Origin: Mycobacterium sp. MBM
GTDB taxonomy: Bacteria > Actinomycetota > Actinomycetes > Mycobacteriales > Mycobacteriaceae
Assembly (NCBI GenBank): GCA_021648845.1
Contig: JAKJHY010000009.1
Span: 157,895 to 221,894, forward strand
Length of the DNA: 64,000 nt
Direction of reading: 5' to 3'
Under the pieces are notes generated by a model. That model ran no database searches. It worked only from the letters and a program-made list of their open reading frames with translations, and was not told the origin of the DNA. Positions 29,110 through 36,913 of this stretch are shown here, piece by piece. The translations under genes and the position numbers were made by a program. How positions within the stretch are numbered: position 1 is the stretch's first letter; the number at the start of each line of letters is the position of its first letter.

Positions 29110-29913
29110 ATGACAGTGCAGCCGCTGGCCAACGGGTTCTGTTTCGGCGAGGGGGTGCGCTGGTTCGAAGGACTGGTCTGGTTCTCGGACATGCTCGGCG
29201 AGGCCGTGCACACCGTCACCCTGCACGGCGAGATGTCGACCCTGCCGCTGCCCGGTCACGCACCGTCCGGGCTGGGTTTCCGCCCGGACGGCACCCTGCT
29301 GATCGTATCCAGCTCGCGCCGGCAGATCCTGGCCTATGACGGTGAAACCGTCTCGGTACTGGCCGATCTGGGTGATCAGGTACCCGCCGACCTCGGCGAT
29401 ATGGTGGTCGACCGCGAGGGCCGCGCCTATATCGGGGCGCAGGCCCGCGAGGGCGGGGTGATCGTCCGACTGGACCGCAATGACCGCGCGACGGTCGTGG
29501 CCGAGAGTCTCAGTTTTCCCAATGGCATGGTGATCACTCCGGACGGCACCTTTGTGGTCGCCGAGTCCACGGCCCGGCGTCTGAGCGCCTTCAGCGTCGA
29601 TGATGCCGGTGCGCTGCACCACAGGCGGGTGTTCGCCGCCGCGTTGGACGGTCCGCCCGACGGCCTGGCGGTGGATGCCGTCGGCGGCGTGTGGACCGCG
29701 ATGACGCTGGCGAATCGCTTCGAGCGCATCACCGCCGAAGGGACCACCGACCGCATCGAGGTGGCCGGACGGGCGGCGATCGCCTGCGCGCTGGGCGGAC
29801 CGGAGGACCGGATGCTGTTCCTGCTGTCGGCTACCGACGCCTACCCCGAACGCCTGATCGGTACCAAGTTGTCCACGCTCGACGCGGTGCGCGTCGAGGT
29901 CCCCGCTCCCTGA
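29110..29913 (+). CDS. SMP-30/gluconolactonase/LRE family protein
   Basis: 267 residues. Six-bladed beta-propeller lactonase family. The N-terminal FGEGVRWFEGLVWFSDM carries the first metal ligand Glu, the middle SLSFPNGMVITPDGTFVVAEST carries the Asn ligand, and GPPDGLAVDAVGGVWTAM carries the Asp ligand. Members hydrolyse lactones with Ca2+ or Zn2+. Next to a Baeyer-Villiger monooxygenase cluster, opening of a lactone product is the natural proposal. First gene of a two-gene plus-strand unit behind element B. Confidence 0.93.
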   Translation: MTVQPLANGFCFGEGVRWFEGLVWFSDMLGEAVHTVTLHGEMSTLPLPGHAPSGLGFRPDGTLLIVSSSRRQILAYDGETVSVLADLGDQVPADLGDMVVDREGRAYIGAQAREGGVIVRLDRNDRATVVAESLSFPNGMVITPDGTFVVAESTARRLSAFSVDDAGALHHRRVFAAALDGPPDGLAVDAVGGVWTAMTLANRFERITAEGTTDRIEVAGRAAIACALGGPEDRMLFLLSATDAYPERLIGTKLSTLDAVRVEVPAP

Positions 29914-29932
29914 CCGTCTGGAGGCCACGACC

Positions 29933-30748
29933 GTGTCGGACTGTTACTACGAGCTCCTCGACGCCGACGATCCCGTCGGGGAGCGGTTCGCCGCCACCGA
30001 TCTGGTGCGCAGCACCTGGTCGGCGTCCATCCAGCACGGCGCGCCGCCGTCGGCACTACTGGTGCGTGCTCTGGAATATTGCGACCGGCGCGACGATACT
30101 CGGCTGAGCCGGGTGCTGGTCGACCTGCTGGGCCCGGTGCCCGCCGAGGGCGATTTGTGGGTGCGTTCGCGTCGCGAGCGCTCCGGTACACAGATCGAGT
30201 TGATCACCGCCGAGATGCTCGCTCCCGGCCCGGATGGTTGTCCGCGCGCCGTCGCGCGCGCCAGCGGGTGGCGATTGCAGCAGCAGGACACCACCGAGCT
30301 GGTGCACGCTCCTGCCGCGCCGCTGCGTGCGCCCAGCGAGGCCCGCAGCCGGGACATGGCCAAGGACTGGGACACCAACTATTTGCACAGCGTCGACTGG
30401 CGTTGGCTGACTGAACCGTTGGCGGACGGGCCCGGTGAGTCTTGGGTGCGCCCGACCGTCGATGTCGTCAAGGGTGAGACGATGACACCCCTGCAACGGC
30501 TCTTCACGGTCGCCGATGACGCGAACGGGATCGGCGCCAAGCTCGACATCCGGCAGTGGACGTTTCTCAACACCGACCTGGTGGTGCATATCCACCGGGT
30601 ACCGGAAGGACCGTGGATAGGGATCCGGGCCGAGACGAACTACGGACCAGATGGTATCGGCACCACGCTGGGCACGCTGTTCGACGAGAAGGGCGCGGTC
30701 GCCGCCATTCAACAGTCGGTGTTGTTGCGCCGCAGACAAAGTCGCTAA
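29933..30748 (+). CDS. Acyl-CoA thioesterase-like double-hotdog protein
   Basis: 271 residues from a GTG at 29933, 19 bases after the SMP-30 gene. The layout fits the TesB-like/4HBT_3 double-hotdog family: N-terminal half with HGAPPSALLVRALEYC and WVRSRRERSGTQIELITAEM, C-terminal half with PLQRLFTVADDANGIGAKLDIRQWTFLNTDLVVHIHR and WIGIRAETNYGPDGIG. It would release a free acid from a CoA ester, possibly of the CoA-transferase product, or act as a CoA-ester binding protein. Tandem with SMP-30 and regulated through the same element. Confidence 0.85.
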   Translation: MSDCYYELLDADDPVGERFAATDLVRSTWSASIQHGAPPSALLVRALEYCDRRDDTRLSRVLVDLLGPVPAEGDLWVRSRRERSGTQIELITAEMLAPGPDGCPRAVARASGWRLQQQDTTELVHAPAAPLRAPSEARSRDMAKDWDTNYLHSVDWRWLTEPLADGPGESWVRPTVDVVKGETMTPLQRLFTVADDANGIGAKLDIRQWTFLNTDLVVHIHRVPEGPWIGIRAETNYGPDGIGTTLGTLFDEKGAVAAIQQSVLLRRRQSR

Positions 30749-30845
30749 GCGCTGCGTCGGATCCTCGTGGCGGGTCCGGATCGGTGACGCCGGTACCCGC
30801 CGCGTGTGTTCTCTGTTCAGTTGTCAAGGTGCGTAACGGGTGTGG

Positions 30846-32156
30846 TTATGCGGCGGTGGGTTGGGTGGTCATGGTGCGTCGGGTGTGTGAGCGCAGATGT
30901 TCCGGTTCGGGTCCAGATGGGTCATGGGGTGGGATGAACCAGGGGTGGCGGTCGGCGCCGAGGTAGACCTGCCAACCGCCGTGATGAATCGCGGTGTGGT
31001 GCAAACGGCAGAGCAGCACCCCGTTGTCGATGCTGGTGGTGCCGCCGTGTTCCCAGGGTTGGATGTGGTGGGCGTCGCACCAGGACACCGGCCGCCCGCA
31101 CCCAGGGTGTGCGCAGCCCCCGTCGCGCACGGCCAACGCTTTACGGATGGCGGGCGGGAACAACCTCTCGCGGCGCCCGACGTCCAGCGGGGCGCCCGAG
31201 TGGTCGACGATCACTGAGGTCAAAGTGCTGTCACAGGCGATCAGATCCGCGGTCGCGGCGCTGACCGGTCCACCGAACCCGAGACAGTCCACGCCCTGCG
31301 TTGCGGGCCGGATCAGGGTGACATGCGGGAGCACCCCCCCGCTCATGGGGCGCCCCGAACTGGACAGGTAAGTGCGCATGATCTGCCCGAACGCGTCGGC
31401 GCGGCGTCGCCCGGCCGACCTGGGATCGGGCGAGCCGTCCGGCAATGGCACCGGCCGGCACAGCGGGTCCAGCGCGGCCCACAGTTCCTCCCCGGTGAGT
31501 GCGTCGAGATCCAGCGCGGCACTGATGCGTCCGTCGTCGGTTTGGGTCAGCGTCATGTCGTTGAGGTCGCTGTTTTCGGCGACCGGCACCGTGCCGTCGT
31601 CCGCGGCCGAGGACTCCGCGGCCTTGTCGAGGGCGATCTCGCGGGCCTTCGTGGCCACACCCGAGGGCGTGGTCTGGATCATCAACGACCGCACCACCGC
31701 GGCGCGCTCTTCATCCGCTAACGGCACCCGCGCCTCGATATGGCCGATCCCCTTGCCGACGGCATCGGCGAACTCGATCCCGACCCCACCGAGGCGCTGC
31801 TGCGCGCTCAACGCCGGCAGCGCAGATGCGGCGCGCCCGACCCGGACCGCCCGATACGCCGCACCCGGCGCCACCCCCAGCACGGTGAGCACGTCGGCGC
31901 CCGTGCGCAGGTGCTCGCGCGCCGGGATGCCGGCGCGTTCCGCGGCAGCGACCGCCGAGGCGATCACATGATCGGCCAGGTTGCCCAGGGTGACCGCGGC
32001 CGCCAGCACCGCCAACAGCGCCGCGTCATCAATGATCCGGCGCGGGGCGTCGAGCAGATGACACAGCCGACGCCCACCACCGCCACCGTCGTCCGGCGCG
32101 GGCGTGAGGTCATCGATCAGCGCATCGATGAAGGTGTCGAGATCGGTGGCGTCCAT
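30846..32156 (-). CDS. HNH endonuclease with DUF222 (13E12-repeat family)
   Basis: 436 residues from the ATG at 32156. The N-terminal DUF222 domain spans most of the protein. The C-terminal HNH nuclease is in GGCAHPGCGRPVSWCDAHHIQPWEHGG and NGVLLCRLHHTAIHHGGW (Cys pairs and HH). These genes occur in many copies in mycobacteria (REP13E12) and are considered selfish or mobile-like. It sits between two otherwise co-regulated parts of the catabolic block, on the strand opposite to the thioesterase. It has no copy of the shared element and appears to be an insertion. Confidence 0.92.
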   Translation of the reverse strand: MDATDLDTFIDALIDDLTPAPDDGGGGGRRLCHLLDAPRRIIDDAALLAVLAAAVTLGNLADHVIASAVAAAERAGIPAREHLRTGADVLTVLGVAPGAAYRAVRVGRAASALPALSAQQRLGGVGIEFADAVGKGIGHIEARVPLADEERAAVVRSLMIQTTPSGVATKAREIALDKAAESSAADDGTVPVAENSDLNDMTLTQTDDGRISAALDLDALTGEELWAALDPLCRPVPLPDGSPDPRSAGRRRADAFGQIMRTYLSSSGRPMSGGVLPHVTLIRPATQGVDCLGFGGPVSAATADLIACDSTLTSVIVDHSGAPLDVGRRERLFPPAIRKALAVRDGGCAHPGCGRPVSWCDAHHIQPWEHGGTTSIDNGVLLCRLHHTAIHHGGWQVYLGADRHPWFIPPHDPSGPEPEHLRSHTRRTMTTQPTAA

Positions 32157-32385
32157 AGGGATACCAGCTTTCACAGAAGGCGCCCACCAGGGCGCGATCA
32201 GGCAATACAATCCGAAGGCCCCCGAAAAGGGGACCATCGAACATCGCGGCGACCAAAGGTCGCGGTCTGTGCTCACCGGATACCGCTGGGAGCAACGTCG
32301 CATTCGAACTTGTGTTCGATGGTACGCCGAATCCGAGCCCCGCGCAAGAGAAATTCTGCGCACTGTGGTGACAGCGCTCCTGGCT

Positions 32386-34314
32386 CTAGCCCAGCAGGTG
32401 ATCCGCATCGGCGAGCGTGCCGGTGCGTTTCCAGTACTCCACCGATCCGAACGGACTCAGCACATAGACGCCGCCGTCGGGCGACTTGTACCAGGAATGT
32501 TCGATCGAGGGGTGGCCCCACATCAGGGTGGCGACCTCATCCTGAAGTTCACGGTTGTATCGCGCGTAAGCCTCGGCGGTCGGTTCGATGGTACGTTTAC
32601 CCCGCTCGATCAGTGTCCTCAGCGCCGCTCCGATATAGCGCATCTGACACTCCAGCATGAAGATCACGCTGCCGGCGTGGGCGAGGCCGGTGCCCGGCCC
32701 GGCCATCATGAAGAAGTTGGGGAAGCCGGGCACCGAAATACCGTTGAAGGCACCGGGTTTACCGTCCCACACCTCCGAGATCGGCACGCCATCTCGCCCG
32801 ATCACCTCCATCGGGCACAACACCTCCGAGGCGCGGAAGCCGGTGGCCAGCACGATGACATCGATCTCGTGACGCCCCGCGGCCGTGCTGACCGAGTTCT
32901 CGTCGATCTCGGTGATGGTTTCGTTGACCAACGTCACATGCTCACGCCTGAGGCAGCGCAACCAACTGCCGTTGTCCTGCAACATGCGCTTGGCCATCGG
33001 TGGATAGCCCGGAATGACCTTGGCGGCCAGCTCTGGGATATCGCCGACCTGGTCCTCGATCCAATTCACGAAGACCTCACGCCGCGCCGCACTGGCCGCG
33101 TTGGCTGTGCGCGGAAAATCGGGCCAATCCGGGTCGGCCCGAACCAGTTCCAGCATCTTGTCGCTGGACTGCCACATCAGCATGAAGCGATACCAGCGAG
33201 AGTAGCCCGGCAGGTGGCGCATCGCCCATCGCTCACCGTCGGTCACACTGGCGTGGTAGCGGGGGTTGGGTGCCATCCACTGAGGTGTCCGCTGAAACAC
33301 CACCAGCTGATCGACATCGTCGACGATCGCGGGACCGATCTGGAATCCGCTGGCACCGGCACCGATAAGGGCGACACGCTTTCCACGCAGGTCCACCGCC
33401 GGATCCCACCGCGCCGAGTGGAAAGCCGGCCCCGCAAAGCTTTGCAGGCCCGGCAGATCCGGTATGAGCGGCCGGTTCAGGAAACCGACACCGGAGATGA
33501 CGGCCGAGACCGATCGTTGCTCGGTCGCCCCGTCGGCGCACCGCAACGTCACTGACCACTGCCCGGTCGGCTCGTCCCACTGCGCGCGCGTCACCTCCCG
33601 CCCCCAGGACACGCGGGCCTCGATCTGATGCCCCTTCATGACGGAGCGGAAATAGTCGTGCAACTCGGGCTGGCGGGTGTAATAGGCGGTGAAATCCCCG
33701 ACGTGCTCGAAGGAGTACGAGTAGAAGTGGCTCGCCACGTCGACCCGGCAGCCTGGGTAACTGTTCTCGAACCAGGTGCCGCCGACGTCGGGGTTCTTGT
33801 CGACAACCTCGAACGGAATTCCGGCTTCCTGCAATCGGATCGCTGCCAGCAGACCGGAGGCTCCCAACCCGATGACGAGCACCGAGAAGCCTGGTGGCGT
33901 CGTCAGGCCGTGCGCGGCGATCGCGCGCGGGTTGCGGCCGTGCAGGTCCATCTCTTCCATGTAGAGCGCCGCATTGTCATCGGGCACCGGTTCGCAGGCG
34001 ATCCAGTCCATCAGTTCTCGGATCAGCTCGTCGCCCAGCGGCCGAGTCGGCGGGCAGCCGGCGTCTCGCCATGCGCAGATGGCATCAAGCGCAAGGCGCC
34101 GTAACTTCGCCTTGCTCGATTCGTCGAGCATTCCTTGAAATTCGTTCTGCACGAACAGAACCGGGCGTATCGGTGCGCGGATGACCGACGGGTCGCCAGT
34201 GATCTGCACGACCGATGCGATCAACGCCGGTACCGAAAGCTGTTCCAGGGCAGCGGCTATGGTCGCGTCATCGACGTGGTCGATCGGTTCGGTGGCCAGG
34301 TGGCGCGCGCTCAT
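32386..34314 (-). CDS. Flavin-dependent Baeyer-Villiger monooxygenase, 4-hydroxyacetophenone monooxygenase-like
   Basis: 642 residues, the length of HAPMO, with the HAPMO-type N-terminal extension (about 140 residues). FAD loop GLGASG at 149-154, type I BVMO fingerprint FAGPAFHSARWD at 293-304 (usual FxGxxxHxxxWP/D), NADPH loop GAGASG at 318-323, and a C-terminal GPGTGLAHAGSVIFMLE segment. It inserts oxygen next to a ketone carbonyl to give an ester or lactone. The ATG overlaps the stop of the upstream P450 (ATGA), so P450 and BVMO are translationally coupled. Substrate unknown: aryl ketone or cyclic/terpenoid ketone. Confidence 0.93.
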   Translation of the reverse strand: MSARHLATEPIDHVDDATIAAALEQLSVPALIASVVQITGDPSVIRAPIRPVLFVQNEFQGMLDESSKAKLRRLALDAICAWRDAGCPPTRPLGDELIRELMDWIACEPVPDDNAALYMEEMDLHGRNPRAIAAHGLTTPPGFSVLVIGLGASGLLAAIRLQEAGIPFEVVDKNPDVGGTWFENSYPGCRVDVASHFYSYSFEHVGDFTAYYTRQPELHDYFRSVMKGHQIEARVSWGREVTRAQWDEPTGQWSVTLRCADGATEQRSVSAVISGVGFLNRPLIPDLPGLQSFAGPAFHSARWDPAVDLRGKRVALIGAGASGFQIGPAIVDDVDQLVVFQRTPQWMAPNPRYHASVTDGERWAMRHLPGYSRWYRFMLMWQSSDKMLELVRADPDWPDFPRTANAASAARREVFVNWIEDQVGDIPELAAKVIPGYPPMAKRMLQDNGSWLRCLRREHVTLVNETITEIDENSVSTAAGRHEIDVIVLATGFRASEVLCPMEVIGRDGVPISEVWDGKPGAFNGISVPGFPNFFMMAGPGTGLAHAGSVIFMLECQMRYIGAALRTLIERGKRTIEPTAEAYARYNRELQDEVATLMWGHPSIEHSWYKSPDGGVYVLSPFGSVEYWKRTGTLADADHLLG

Positions 34315-35567
34315 TGCACGTGCGCGGGTAGTCGCTTGATGCCATGCACGAAGCTGCTGTATAGCAGCTGGGGCTCACCGAGTTCGATCGTCTTCAGCCG
34401 GGTCAGCAACTCGCGGAAAATATTACGCAGCTCGCTCTTGGCCAGCTGGTTGCCCAAACAGAAGTGCGGGCCGCCCGCGCCGAAGCCGACGTGCGGATTT
34501 GGCGCGCGGTTCAGCTTGAACGTGTGCGGATCAGCGAATACGCTCTCGTCGCGGTTGGCCGAGCAGTAGAAAAGGCCAACCTTGTCGCCGGCCTGAATCT
34601 GCTGCCCGGCGATCTCGACGTCCTGGGTGGCGAACCGCGCAAACTGCAGCACCGGGGTGGACCAGCGCACGAACTCTTCGACGGCCGTCCCGATGCGGCC
34701 CTCGTAATCCTCCATCAGCCAATCCCGCTGGTCCGGATTCGCGGTCAACGCCAGCATGGCGTGCGTGGTCGATTGCTTGGTGGTGTCATTGCCCGCCGAG
34801 GCCAACAGGATGAGGAACGCACCGATCTCCTCGTCAGTGAGCCGGTGCCCGTCCACCTCGGCGTTGACAATGCTGGTCATCAGATCGTCGCCCGGATTGG
34901 CCCGTCGGAACTTGGCCAGTTCCACACCGGTGGTCGAGATCAGCATGATCTCGTTGATGGTGGCCATCGCACGTTCTTCCAGCGACGAGTATTCGTCATC
35001 GGTCATGCTGAACAGCTTTTCCGCCGCTTTGGCCAGCGCCGGCTGATCGGCCGCCGGCACCCCGAGCATGTCCGAGATCGTCCGCATCGGTAGCCGCGCC
35101 GAGCATGCCTCGACAAAGTCGATATCGCCGGCACCGATGAGGTCATCGACGATGGCGACGGCATTGGCGTGGATTTGCTCTTCGATCCGGCGCAGATTGC
35201 GCGGGGTGAAGGCGGAACTGATCAGTCGCCGGTAGGTGGTGTGCTGAGGCGGGTCCATCCCCAGGAAAAAGGTCGCGAACTTCTGCACGTCGGCGGGCAT
35301 CGGGTCGAGCGCCACTCCTTGGGCCGAGGTGAAGAGCTCCGGGTTTTGGCTGGCGAATTGGATATCGGCGCGGCGGGTGAGCGCCCAGAATCCGGGCTCC
35401 TCGATGTCGAACTGGGTCGGCAATGGCCGGTGCCAACTGATCCCATCCAACGCCCGCAGCTCGGCGAAGGTCTGGTCGCGAACATCGAACGGCCGGCTCC
35501 AGAAGTCGTGTGACGTGATATCGAACGGGCTGTATTCGCGTGCCTGTGGCGTGTTGGCGACTGTCAC
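34311..35567 (-). CDS. Cytochrome P450 (operon C, coupled to the BVMO)
   Basis: 418 residues from a GTG at 35567 with AAGGGAA upstream (VTVANTPQAREYSPFDITS). Haem loop FGAGGPHFCLGNQLAK, I-helix LASAGNDTTKQ with the normal acid-Thr pair, and EEFVRW for the K-helix region. It is of the mycobacterial type related to steroid, terpene and fatty-chain hydroxylases, but a subfamily cannot be assigned. Element C lies 50 bases upstream. The open frame runs to 35801, but the 5' part is not P450-like. Confidence 0.95.
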   Translation of the reverse strand: MTVANTPQAREYSPFDITSHDFWSRPFDVRDQTFAELRALDGISWHRPLPTQFDIEEPGFWALTRRADIQFASQNPELFTSAQGVALDPMPADVQKFATFFLGMDPPQHTTYRRLISSAFTPRNLRRIEEQIHANAVAIVDDLIGAGDIDFVEACSARLPMRTISDMLGVPAADQPALAKAAEKLFSMTDDEYSSLEERAMATINEIMLISTTGVELAKFRRANPGDDLMTSIVNAEVDGHRLTDEEIGAFLILLASAGNDTTKQSTTHAMLALTANPDQRDWLMEDYEGRIGTAVEEFVRWSTPVLQFARFATQDVEIAGQQIQAGDKVGLFYCSANRDESVFADPHTFKLNRAPNPHVGFGAGGPHFCLGNQLAKSELRNIFRELLTRLKTIELGEPQLLYSSFVHGIKRLPAHVQ

Positions 35568-35614
35568 GGAAGTTCCCTTCTGCGGCCCGTGGCAACCACA
35601 CCACGGGAGCAACC

Positions 35615-35644
35615 AGCGTGACACTTCATGGATATTTTGTAAAG
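35615..35644. promoter_or_regulatory. Cluster element site C (AGCGTGACA-N14-TGTAAAG)
   Basis: AGCGTGACA at 35615-35623 and TGTAAAG at 35638-35644, 14 bases apart. It lies between the end of the CoA-transferase gene and the start of the P450-BVMO operon, about 50 bases before the P450 GTG. Read on the plus strand it points into the 3' end of the CoA-transferase gene. Confidence 0.75.
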
Positions 35645-35685
35645 CATGCAGATGTTCGAAAGGGCCTGCTCGGTGCTGACAACCG

Positions 35686-36861
35686 TCAGCGGCGCTGAGC
35701 GCCGTCGAGCTCGGCGAGGATCTGTTCGGTGTGCTCCCCCAGACCGGGCGCCGGGCCGCGCGGACGCCACGGGGTGCCCGAGAAGTCAGCTGGGCTGGCA
35801 ATCATCGGTGTGCTCGAGTTCCCTTCGGGCACATCTACGATCCCACCCGCCGCGTGGAATTGTGCGTCGGCCACCACATCGTCGAGAGTGTTGATGGGCG
35901 ACCAGAAGAAGTCGGGCTCTCCGGCGAAGATCTGCTCCCACTCGGGTAGGGTTCGGGTGGCGAAGATGGCATCCAGTTCGGCGATGATGTCGCGGGCATG
36001 GGTGAACCTGTCCCGCGGCGTCGGATACCTGGTCAGCCATTCCTCGCGCCCGACGGCGCGGCACAACCCCGGCCAGTGCCGCACCGCGTCCAGACCCACG
36101 ATCCAGAATCGCCTTCCGTCACCGGCGGTGTAGTTGTTCATGCACGGGTTGCCCATCGCCTCCCGCTGCCCGATGGCCATCTGTTGACCGGACATCAGCA
36201 GGGTGTTCAGGTCGAAACTCACCGTGTAGGCGCCCTGCCGGTAAAGGGAGGTGGTGACCAATTGCCCAGTCCCGGTGCGGGTCCGGGCCAAAAGCGCCGC
36301 GCACACCGCGGCCGCCAGTGTCATCGCCGCGGAGTGGTCCCCCATGCCGCCGCGCTGGAACGGTGGAGTGTCACCGGGGCGGGTCAGCAGGTCGGCGATC
36401 CCGGCGCGCGCCCAGAACGCGGCAACGTCATAGGCGGCGCGATCGGCATCGGGCCCCTCGGCGCCGTAGCCGCTGATCAGCCCGTAGACCAGCTGCGGGT
36501 TGTGGGTGGCAACGGTCTCGAAATCCAGGCCCAGTCGGGCCAGCGCGGCCGGTCGGACATTGGTGAGGAAAACGTCTGCGCCGGTGAGCAGTTCGGCCGC
36601 GGTTCGGCGCGCTTGCGGGGTGGCCAAATCGAGCACGATGCTACGTTTGGACCGGTTGTCCATCTGAAACGGCGGATTGGACGCGATGCCGAGGTCGCCG
36701 TCGATTCCCATCATCCGACCGAATGAGCGGGCCGGATCACCGGCGGGCGGTTCGATCTTGATGACGTCGGCGCCCCAGTCGGCCAGGATTGCTCCCGCAG
36801 CGGGGGCCGCCACCCAGACGCCGAGTTCCACCACCCGAAACCCCGCCATAGGTCCAGCCAT
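35686..36861 (-). CDS. CoA-transferase family III (CaiB/BaiF)
   Basis: 391 residues from the ATG at 36861 with GGGAGG upstream. Family features: VVELGVWVAAPAAGAILADWGADVIKIEPP, DNRSKRSIVLDL and the catalytic Asp region GGMGDHSAAMTLAAAVCAALLARTRTG. Class III CoA-transferases move CoA between acids through an aspartyl-CoA intermediate. This one would activate the acid formed by the pathway. Transcribed divergently from the APH-like gene, with element D between them. Confidence 0.93.
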   Translation of the reverse strand: MAGPMAGFRVVELGVWVAAPAAGAILADWGADVIKIEPPAGDPARSFGRMMGIDGDLGIASNPPFQMDNRSKRSIVLDLATPQARRTAAELLTGADVFLTNVRPAALARLGLDFETVATHNPQLVYGLISGYGAEGPDADRAAYDVAAFWARAGIADLLTRPGDTPPFQRGGMGDHSAAMTLAAAVCAALLARTRTGTGQLVTTSLYRQGAYTVSFDLNTLLMSGQQMAIGQREAMGNPCMNNYTAGDGRRFWIVGLDAVRHWPGLCRAVGREEWLTRYPTPRDRFTHARDIIAELDAIFATRTLPEWEQIFAGEPDFFWSPINTLDDVVADAQFHAAGGIVDVPEGNSSTPMIASPADFSGTPWRPRGPAPGLGEHTEQILAELDGAQRR

Positions 36862-36879
36862 CGAATCCTCCCAATCGGG

Positions 36880-36905
36880 TTTACATTCTTGATTTAATTT
36901 GTAAG
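36880..36905. promoter_or_regulatory. Cluster element site D (TTTACA-N14-TGTAAG)
   Basis: TTTACA at 36880-36885 and TGTAAG at 36900-36905, again exactly 14 bases apart. The left arm is closer to the perfect inverted repeat than at sites A-C, and the right arm lacks one A. It lies in the 52-base divergent interval between the CoA-transferase (ATG 36861) and the APH-like gene (ATG 36914), which leads to the TetR gene. TAAGCT at 36902 could be a -10 box for a leaderless transcript. Confidence 0.72.
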
Positions 36906-36913
36906 CTTGCACG

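Noticed and set aside
35646..35894. Small plus-strand frame starting just after element C
   Set aside because: Arg/Ser-rich and antisense to the CoA-transferase; kept only as a possible RNA start.
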